Below, piece after piece: positions 15,192-19,624 of a DNA stretch of 19,624 bases. Source of the DNA: Candidatus Desantisbacteria bacterium CG2_30_40_21 (lineage in GTDB: Bacteria > UBA9089 > CG2-30-40-21); the NCBI GenBank assembly GCA_001873945.1, contig MNYI01000141.1, positions 1 to 19,624 of the forward strand, written 5' to 3'. The first letter of the stretch is position 1. Each line of letters starts with the position of its first letter. The notes beneath the pieces are model-generated. The model did no database searches. It was not told where the DNA came from and saw nothing but the letters and a program-made list of their open reading frames with translations. The position numbers were made by a program, and so were the translations under genes.

Positions 15192-15620
15192 CTATTTCTT
15201 CTTCTCCAGATTCATGCCGCATTTTGGACATTTACCCGGCTTATCCGAAATCACCTCCGGGTGCATAGAACAGGTATATTGAACTTGTTGCCCGGTAGTC
15301 TCTTTGCATTCGCCCTTCTTTTTACCTGACAGATAACCTTCTGGATCCTTCTTAAACTCCTTCCTCTCCTCCCTGGTGCAGAAATAAAGGGTTTGTCCCT
15401 TATACTTCATGTGTGCCTTCATTTTTTGCTTATCCATCTCCATACCATCGTAGGCACATTTTACCTTTTCTATGGTTACCTGCTTGTACTCATGTTGTGC
15501 TTTGCAGGAACCACCGCTCATATCCGACATCCCACATAATCCCCCAGCATAAACTTGAGAAACTAATAGGGTAGTAATCCCTAACGCACCAATCCAAACA
15601 ATCATCCTTTTCTTGCTCAT
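15192..15620 (-). CDS. secreted metal-binding protein with YHS/TRASH-like and CxMH...CPKCGM domains
   Basis: The 142-residue protein starts with a signal peptide (cleavage likely after VYA, residue 25), so it acts in the periplasm or outside. Residues about 52-96 resemble a YHS/TRASH-type metal-binding unit (KCAYDGMEM...YKGQTLYFCT.EE...F..DPEGYL). Residues about 113-139 form the heavy-metal-binding domain YTCSMHPEV...KCPKCGMNLE, shared with the next upstream protein and with the adaptor. Methionine and cysteine content suits Cu(I)/Ag(I). The start has a near-perfect ribosome site (AAGGAGGTGA). It sits 11 nt after the small lipoprotein gene and upstream of the efflux genes, and so may act as a periplasmic metal chaperone, filling the role of CusF, which is absent here. 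Confidence 0.83.
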   Translation of the reverse strand: MSKKRMIVWIGALGITTLLVSQVYAGGLCGMSDMSGGSCKAQHEYKQVTIEKVKCAYDGMEMDKQKMKAHMKYKGQTLYFCTREERKEFKKDPEGYLSGKKKGECKETTGQQVQYTCSMHPEVISDKPGKCPKCGMNLEKKK

Positions 15621-15631
15621 TTTTCACCTCC

Positions 15632-15859
15632 TTATTTCTTTTTCTCCAGATTCATGCCGCATTTCGGACACTTTTCGGGCTTGTCCGAGACTACTTCAGC
15701 GTGCATCGGACAGGTGTATTGTACTTCCTGTTGTGCCGGCTGTTCCGTCTCCATTTGCATACCATGTGTGTGTTCGCACTCTTTTTTTTTAGGCGCGCAG
15801 GAAATAAAGAAACCTGCTACCAAAAGAAACACCACCAACCAATGGATTTTACCTTTCAT
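15632..15859 (-). CDS. small lipoprotein with CPMH...CPKCGM heavy-metal-binding domain
   Basis: The 75-residue protein has a lipoprotein-type signal (basic MKGK, a hydrophobic core, then FFISC with Cys21 as probable lipidation site). A His/Cys/Met-rich linker (CEHTHGMQME) and one heavy-metal-binding domain (YTCPMHAEV...KCPKCGMNLEKKK, about 48-75) follow. The last ~28 codons are close to those ending the next gene in both protein and DNA, which indicates a domain duplication. The ribosome site AAAGGAGGTGAT is nearly fully complementary to 16S rRNA. It probably captures metal at the membrane surface for the efflux system. Confidence 0.8.
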   Translation of the reverse strand: MKGKIHWLVVFLLVAGFFISCAPKKKECEHTHGMQMETEQPAQQEVQYTCPMHAEVVSDKPEKCPKCGMNLEKKK

Positions 15860-15966
15860 TCGTCATCACCTCCTTTAAGCAGCAAATCACACAACATAAG
15901 ACATAGCAGGGGTAAGGTATATAACAATTATTTTGTAACGAATATTAACGGCTTGTGAAGAAAAAA

Positions 15967-16338
15967 TCAACACAGATAGGCACAATAAAGCTGGTATAGC
16001 TTAACATGCGTGGATAAATCGTGGGTACTGTCCATTCGGAAGGGACTATTTACTAAGGTGGATATGGAAGATGTGCTTACAGAAAAAAGGCAGGGATGAG
16101 AAATCTTTTTGTGACAGGAGTTATTAAGTATTTCCTGTTTATTGATGGCTAAATTATAGGGTGTATGAGTACACTCCTGAGTTTTACAACAATCCTTACC
16201 TTCTGCTTGACAGCAGGGATGAGAACCCTTTACAGGTTGAACTAACACACAGGTACAGCGAGAAAATATATTTATGAAGGTAAAACTTATAAACAGTAAG
16301 AAGATTAACACAATTATAGGTTTATTTTGTCTTCTCAT
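15967..16338 (-). CDS. Cys-rich membrane-anchored hypothetical protein
   Basis: I do not recognise this 123-residue protein. It has a basic start and one hydrophobic segment (about 7-26, signal anchor or signal peptide). A cysteine-rich stretch follows: CTC at 28-30, CC at 42-43, CC at 50-51, Cys56, Cys75 and Cys83; the extreme C-terminus is YCAYLC. The ATG is preceded by GGAAGGA at about 8 nt. It is the first gene on this strand before the two metal-binding proteins, after a 107-nt gap, so a role in metal or thiol chemistry at the membrane is plausible. The hairpin repeat copy lies 22 nt upstream of its start. It could be spurious, but the signal segment and ribosome site argue that it is real. 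Confidence 0.6.
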   Translation of the reverse strand: MRRQNKPIIVLIFLLFISFTFINIFSRCTCVLVQPVKGSHPCCQAEGKDCCKTQECTHTPYNLAINKQEILNNSCHKKISHPCLFSVSTSSISTLVNSPFRMDSTHDLSTHVKLYQLYCAYLC

Positions 16339-16360
16339 CTTAATTTTCCTTCCATCTGGG

Positions 16361-16413
16361 AAAATGGGGACAGCACCCTATTTTTTCTTCTAAAAATAAG
16401 GTGCTGTCCCCAT
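16361..16413. repeat. mobile-type hairpin repeat, copy 2 (inverted relative to copy 1)
   Basis: ATGGGGACAGCACC (16364-16377) pairs with GGTGCTGTCCCCAT (16400-16413); inside, TATTTTT and AAAAATA extend the stem around a 6-nt loop. The sequence matches the reverse complement of the hairpin at 8903-8957 almost base for base, including the CTTCT loop, so the two copies lie in opposite orientations and bracket the whole metal-efflux locus. It sits in the leader of the Cys-rich gene. Confidence 0.8.
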
Positions 16414-16627
16414 GTCCCCATGAGAATAATAAATACTGTACCCGCCACGATTCTGTTATTCGCCCCATTTTCATCATCTTTATTCCATAATATCACATTA
16501 TTCAAATCCTGCCAAGCATTTTTTGACCTCGTGCGATTAGAAATTAAGCAGCTGATACAATTGAGGTAGTGGCGAGGTTTCAAACTCGCCACTACCTGCA
16601 GCGGGACGATCAATGTCCCAACTTCAT
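16414..16627. other. intergenic stretch with a 13-bp hairpin
   Basis: No gene is convincing here. AGGTAGTGGCGAG (16564-16576) and CTCGCCACTACCT (16585-16597) form a perfect 13-bp stem with an 8-nt loop. It lies about 30 bp beyond the 3' end of the cysH remnant. No T-run follows, so it is probably another dispersed palindrome rather than a terminator. A weak promoter-like pair for the - strand (TTGAAT, 17 nt, TAAAGA) lies near 16470-16500 and could serve the metal locus. Confidence 0.4.
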
Positions 16628-17000
16628 CTACTGTTTCCTGTCATACTCAGGGCAAACACAAGATTCAGTTCCTTTCAAAGGTTTTGTGTGAATTCCGCAT
16701 TCTCCGCCGCATTTACTAGTGCCAATCCAGCGGCCGGCGCGTTCATCTTCGCCATGACTGATCTTCGTGCAAGTCGCGCAGCCTAAAGACCTGTAACCTT
16801 CTGCATATTTTAGGGTCTGCCTTTTTGGCAAGATCCCAGACTACCCCAGAATCCTTTCCAAGGCTGTTAGCCACCACCAAACCATCTCCATATTTCTCAT
16901 AAGCCTCTCTTATGAGCGTCATAGATCTATCAACCTTCTCCTTAAAATTCAGCCCATCTACCAATTCTTTTACATTATCCTTGTTCTCTAATAAACTCAT
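16628..17000 (-). pseudogene. cysH: cysH-like (APS/PAPS reductase family) gene with internal deletion and frameshift
   Basis: The 5' part (17000 to about 16812) encodes an intact start with PP-loop AYEKYGDGLVVANSLGKDSG, typical of adenylyl-/phosphoadenylyl-sulfate reductase-like ATP-pyrophosphatases. The 3' part, in another frame (about 16812-16628), encodes the family's C-terminal region, YRSLGCATCT...GEDERAGRW, and a Cys-rich tail (KCGGECGIH, CVCPEYD). The segment that should join them, likely 100 or more residues of the substrate site, is missing, and the frames do not match. The junction falls at CCTAAAATATGC near 16805-16815. Ribosome site TAGGAGG supports the original start. The enzyme normally reduces activated sulfate to sulfite; this copy cannot work. 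Confidence 0.82.
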
Positions 17001-17083
17001 CTTCTTTACCTCCTATTACAATATCAATGTTCAAGTTTTTCGACCTGTGCAATCGGAATTCACCATCTCCTGTATTCTGTGAA

Positions 17084-18327
17084 TTATGGCATAATACACC
17101 TCCTTCTCTCAGCATTAATACCCTGCAACATTCTGATAATAATCAATCCGCTTAATGCATAGGCTGTACCCAACATAAGATAACCTGAATAGTTGGTCCA
17201 TGCTGTTTCCATTACCCTTGTCTGTTGTATTAAATCTGACTGTTGGGCAAACCAGCCTTTAACTGCTTCTTTATTCATCAATATCCAGTCTCTGACCTGA
17301 ACCTTTGTTGTAAGTTTAATACCCTCTGTCTGTGCCCATTCAAGAAACTGTGGTTGAACTTTTACCCAGGCATTAAGGTCTGAAGAGTAGATATTCTTAT
17401 ATATCCCTGCAATAGTTTTTAGTACCACAGAAACCCCTGCAAGTGCCATGGTAATGGCAAAATAAAGGCGAATTTTTAAGCCTTTAACATTATTGGGTAT
17501 TGGGTGGCAAGGGTTCCAAATTGTGTTCCCACCGATGCTCCAATGAGCATAATCACTGCTGCAATAATCTCAACCCTTCCTTTAATGCCATAGGTAAATG
17601 CCCCGTATGCCCCTGAAATCATAATCTCAAACAGGTCTGTGCCTATAGCCACTCTTGTTGGAGAGCCTATGACATATATAAGGGCAGGTACTCTTAAAAA
17701 GCCTCCTCCAACACCCAGAAACCCTGCCACAAAGCCTGTGATTGTGGCAACAGAGAGGATTACCCAGATTGATATGGTAAAGCCTGAGACAGTAAGATTG
17801 ACCATTGGAGGCAGTTTAATGCTCTGCATTTTAAGGGCAAGTGCAGATTTGCCGACATCAAATATGGTCTTATTCTCTACAGCACCCTCTTTTGTCAGCT
17901 TAAAATACTCATAAAGCATGTAACCGCTGAGACTGAAAAGTAGCACCATATAAACATATCTCACCACCACATCCACATCTGCATTGCCAACATTCTCAAG
18001 ACACATGATAACAGTAGCACCAAGCTCAATGCCTATAACGGTTCCTATAATCATTATTAGACCGAGTTTCATATCCACATTCCCGAATTTACTATGCTTT
18101 GCCGTGGCGATGATAGATTTCCCTGCCATCTGTGCCATGTCTGTTCCAATAGCATAAACCATCGGGAACCCAAACACATTAAGTGCCGGCGTAACAATAA
18201 AAGCACCTCCGATTCCAAAAAAACCGCCTATAACACCAACTGTAAAGCCAAGGAGTATAAGTTTCCATCCCATTATCTCAACGCCTGAGATTGGTAGATA
18301 TATTTGACCTAAAAGTGGTAGTTCCAT
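17084..18327 (-). pseudogene. TauE/SafE-family membrane permease interrupted by a one-base frameshift
   Basis: The 5' part (18327-17476, 283 residues) is a polytopic TauE/SafE protein with the two family repeats: VGVIGGFFGIGGAFIVTPAL near residue 31 and AGFLGVGGGFLRVPAL near residue 200. It stops shortly after GTQFGTLATQYP. The next frame (17449-17084, open from just before 17490) continues at once with VKGLKIRLYFAIT then ALAGVSVVLKTIAGIY, the expected last membrane segments, plus a soluble loop and one more segment. The total span is 1244 nt, one short of a multiple of three. Restoring one C in TACCC near 17490 gives a single 414-residue protein. The family exports sulfite, sulfonates or other anions. 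The frameshift may be real decay or a sequencing error in a C run. Confidence 0.82.
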
Positions 18328-18340
18328 TTTTATTACCTCT

Positions 18341-18526
18341 CTAATTCCCCGGTTGGGAAAGAAAACGCTCTACCACTTCACCCTTTACACCAAAGATTTT
18401 TAAGATAACCTCTGCTATCGCTGCCATCAGGACACCAACAATTGCCATGGTCAAAACTGTGACCACACCAAACCATACAGGGCTATTTTTATTTAATTCT
18501 ACAAGCCACTGATTAATACCTTCCAT
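18341..18526 (-). CDS. small single-pass membrane protein next to TauE-like permease
   Basis: The 61-residue protein has one hydrophobic helix (about 18-45, WFGVVTVLTMAIVGVLMAAIAEVIL) flanked by polar ends. It starts at ATG after GGTGG at about 7 nt, and the permease gene begins 13 nt after its stop. I do not recognise a family. Close spacing before the TauE-like gene suggests a small accessory subunit of the transporter. Confidence 0.65.
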   Translation of the reverse strand: MEGINQWLVELNKNSPVWFGVVTVLTMAIVGVLMAAIAEVILKIFGVKGEVVERFLSQPGN

Positions 18527-18545
18527 GTTTTTACCACCTTTTCTG

Positions 18546-18901
18546 CTATTTGTAAATCACCGAATAATCAAACCTCTTTTCTTTGCCCAGGATATCTATA
18601 CTTAACACTTGTATCTTTTTAAGGATACACTCTATCCTGCAGTTTGCATTCTCAATGCTTAATTTCTGCCGCTCTACAGTTTCATGGGAAAAGCAACCAC
18701 CATAAACCTCTTCATACCTTACGGTTACATTTGGAAATTTCCAGTTATATATTCCCAGCCTTTTTAGAATCCATTCCTCACTTATGGCTTCTACTGTATC
18801 AAATCCAGGCAAACCTCTATTGGGTCTTCCTTGAGAGACAAATCTAAGCAATCATCTAAGTTATGTGGATTTCCTCCCAGAGCATATCTGATACTTCTCA
18901 T
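18546..18901 (-). pseudogene. first gene of the TauE operon, apparently frameshifted, unknown function
   Basis: The only start with a good ribosome site (GGAGGTGA, 18908-18915) is the ATG at 18901. That frame gives 36 codons (MRSIRYALGGNPHNLDDCLD...) and stops at 18791. A second frame is open from 18851 to 18546 and yields about 100 residues (core ISEEWILKRLGIYNWKFP...) but has no ribosome site or good start. The span of 356 nt is one short of a multiple of three. I infer one ancestral gene of about 118 codons that lost one base between about 18854 and 18791. Alternatives are programmed frameshifting or two overlapping small genes. The product is not recognised; it looks soluble and has cysteines at GGC and NC.IEC. 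Confidence 0.5.
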
Positions 18902-18920
18902 TTTTGTTCACCTCCAATTT

Positions 18921-18951
18921 TCTAATGTTGACTATTTTTATCAACATTAGA
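18921..18951. promoter_or_regulatory. 11-bp palindromic operator over the transcription start
   Basis: TCTAATGTTGA (18921-18931) and TCAACATTAGA (18941-18951) are perfect inverted repeats separated by 9 nt. The palindrome begins at the base next to the -10 box and covers the expected start point, so a dimeric repressor bound here would block initiation. In the transcript the same bases could form a 5' leader hairpin just before the ribosome site. Confidence 0.7.
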
Positions 18952-18980
18952 AGTATACCCTGAAAAAGCTTGTTTGTCAA
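18952..18980 (-). promoter_or_regulatory. near-consensus sigma-70 promoter of the TauE/cysH operon
   Basis: Read on the - strand: TTGACA (18980-18975), a 17-nt spacer, then TATACT (18957-18952). That is 6/6 and 5/6 matches to the consensus with ideal spacing. Initiation would fall near 18945, about 44 nt before the ATG at 18901. A promoter this strong combined with an overlapping palindrome points to tight repression and induction. Confidence 0.8.
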
Positions 18981-19045
18981 ATAAAAATAAACTTATACGA
19001 GAGATAAGAAACGCAACGATGATGACTGTCCACAAACACCATAAT

Positions 19046-19624
19046 TTACCCTATCCTTATCTCCACCGTTTTTGGATTTTCAGGCACACCCCGCAGGGAT
19101 TGTAACATGCCCATGATTGTCCTCTGCATAAACGAACAAACAAACCCATTAAGGGGGATATTCTTACCATTAACCACTAACGATACCTTTGGCAGTTGTA
19201 CTATTTGGATAATGGTTTGCTCTATAAAATCGGCTATATCCTTATAGGCATCCAGCCCAAAGCATGGTATTCCCAAATCAAAATTATAGTCAGTTGCAAC
19301 AGCTACGAGGTTGTTATCCTTTTGATTGCACAACAAGCCTTCATCTCCACCAATTTGGTGGCGAAATACCTCAATCTTGGGCTTGTCTTCAAGTTTATAG
19401 CCCTCAGTCAGGATAATGTCTAAGGAGTGCAGATATGTATGTCTGATATCGTCAATCTGCTGGGATTCTTCTATCACTCGAAAAAGCATCAGTTTGTTTG
19501 GTGCAGACAATACCACAGCATTTTCCCCGCAGAGTTGATGTTTGTAAGTATCCTTACCCTCACGGTCAATATCCTCAAGCTCAAGATCATGGCTATGGTG
19601 TTTAATTGTGCCTACCCGATAGCC
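19046..19624 (-). CDS. mobB: MobB-like molybdopterin-guanine dinucleotide biosynthesis protein, 5' end outside window
   Basis: The reading frame stays open to the window edge and ends at 19046, giving 192 residues without the N-terminus. The part seen begins with GYRVGTIKHHSHDLELE, then DREGKDTY.H, VVLSAPNKLML, ILTEGYK...KIEVFR and LVAVATD. These are MobB features; MobB is a GTP-binding protein that helps attach GMP to molybdopterin. The P-loop expected upstream lies beyond the edge. The last ~50 residues (VSLVVNGKNIPLNGFV.S...LRGVPENPKTVEIRI) extend beyond the E. coli protein and form a small separate domain. It lies upstream of, and in the same direction as, the TauE operon, but that operon has its own promoter. 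Confidence 0.85.
   Translation of the reverse strand, partial: GYRVGTIKHHSHDLELEDIDREGKDTYKHQLCGENAVVLSAPNKLMLFRVIEESQQIDDIRHTYLHSLDIILTEGYKLEDKPKIEVFRHQIGGDEGLLCNQKDNNLVAVATDYNFDLGIPCFGLDAYKDIADFIEQTIIQIVQLPKVSLVVNGKNIPLNGFVCSFMQRTIMGMLQSLRGVPENPKTVEIRIG

Noticed and set aside
16327..16613. Open frames on both strands over the hairpin copy 2 region
   Set aside because: They translate the hairpin repeats at 16361-16413 and 16564-16597; the products show no family features and no good ribosome site.
1..19624. CRISPR array, tRNA, rRNA or transposase gene
   Set aside because: No regularly spaced direct repeats, no cloverleaf or rRNA-like segments, and no transposase-like protein were seen on either strand.

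Overview
The window comes from a diderm (Gram-negative type) bacterium: there is an outer-membrane efflux protein, a tripartite RND pump and a lipoprotein signal. DNA is AT-leaning, Shine-Dalgarno sites are strong (AAGGAGG-like), several starts are GTG/TTG, and small hairpin repeats are scattered through it. The style resembles uncultivated groundwater or sediment candidate phyla, but nothing here fixes the taxonomy.

Region 1 (about 100-8898, + strand) looks like one seven-gene operon: a metal-dependent cyclase/hydrolase; a 773-residue fusion of a PocR ligand-sensing domain, a degenerate GGDEF domain and a complete FabF-like ketosynthase; two tandem SRPBCC (polyketide cyclase-like) proteins; an isoprenylcysteine methyltransferase-like membrane methylase; and two membrane GAF/HD-GYP signalling proteins. 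Carbon-chain-forming, cyclising and methylating enzymes are thus joined to cyclic-di-GMP-type signalling, in one case in a single polypeptide. No acyl carrier protein, chain-length factor, ketoreductase or acyltransferase is visible. This is the most novel part of the window.

Region 2 (9002-16338, - strand) is a copper/silver-type efflux locus. In transcription order it encodes a Cys-rich membrane-anchored protein, a small lipoprotein and a secreted protein that share a CxMH...CPKCGM metal-binding domain, then an outer-membrane factor, a periplasmic adaptor carrying the same kind of domain, and a CusA-like pump with all three copper-relay methionines. The last three overlap by 4 nt. A 47-codon stub of a second outer-membrane factor follows the pump gene and is cut off near a mobile-type hairpin. 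An inverted copy of that hairpin lies just upstream of the locus, so the two copies bracket it. A roughly 200-bp MITE-like inverted repeat separates the small proteins from the efflux genes.

Region 3 (16628-18980, - strand) is a decaying sulfur-related operon. A near-consensus sigma-70 promoter with a large palindrome over the start site drives a small unknown gene that appears frameshifted, a 61-residue membrane protein, a TauE/SafE-family anion permease broken by a one-base frameshift, and a cysH-like reductase with its middle deleted. The window ends inside a mobB-like gene (- strand) whose 5' end lies outside.
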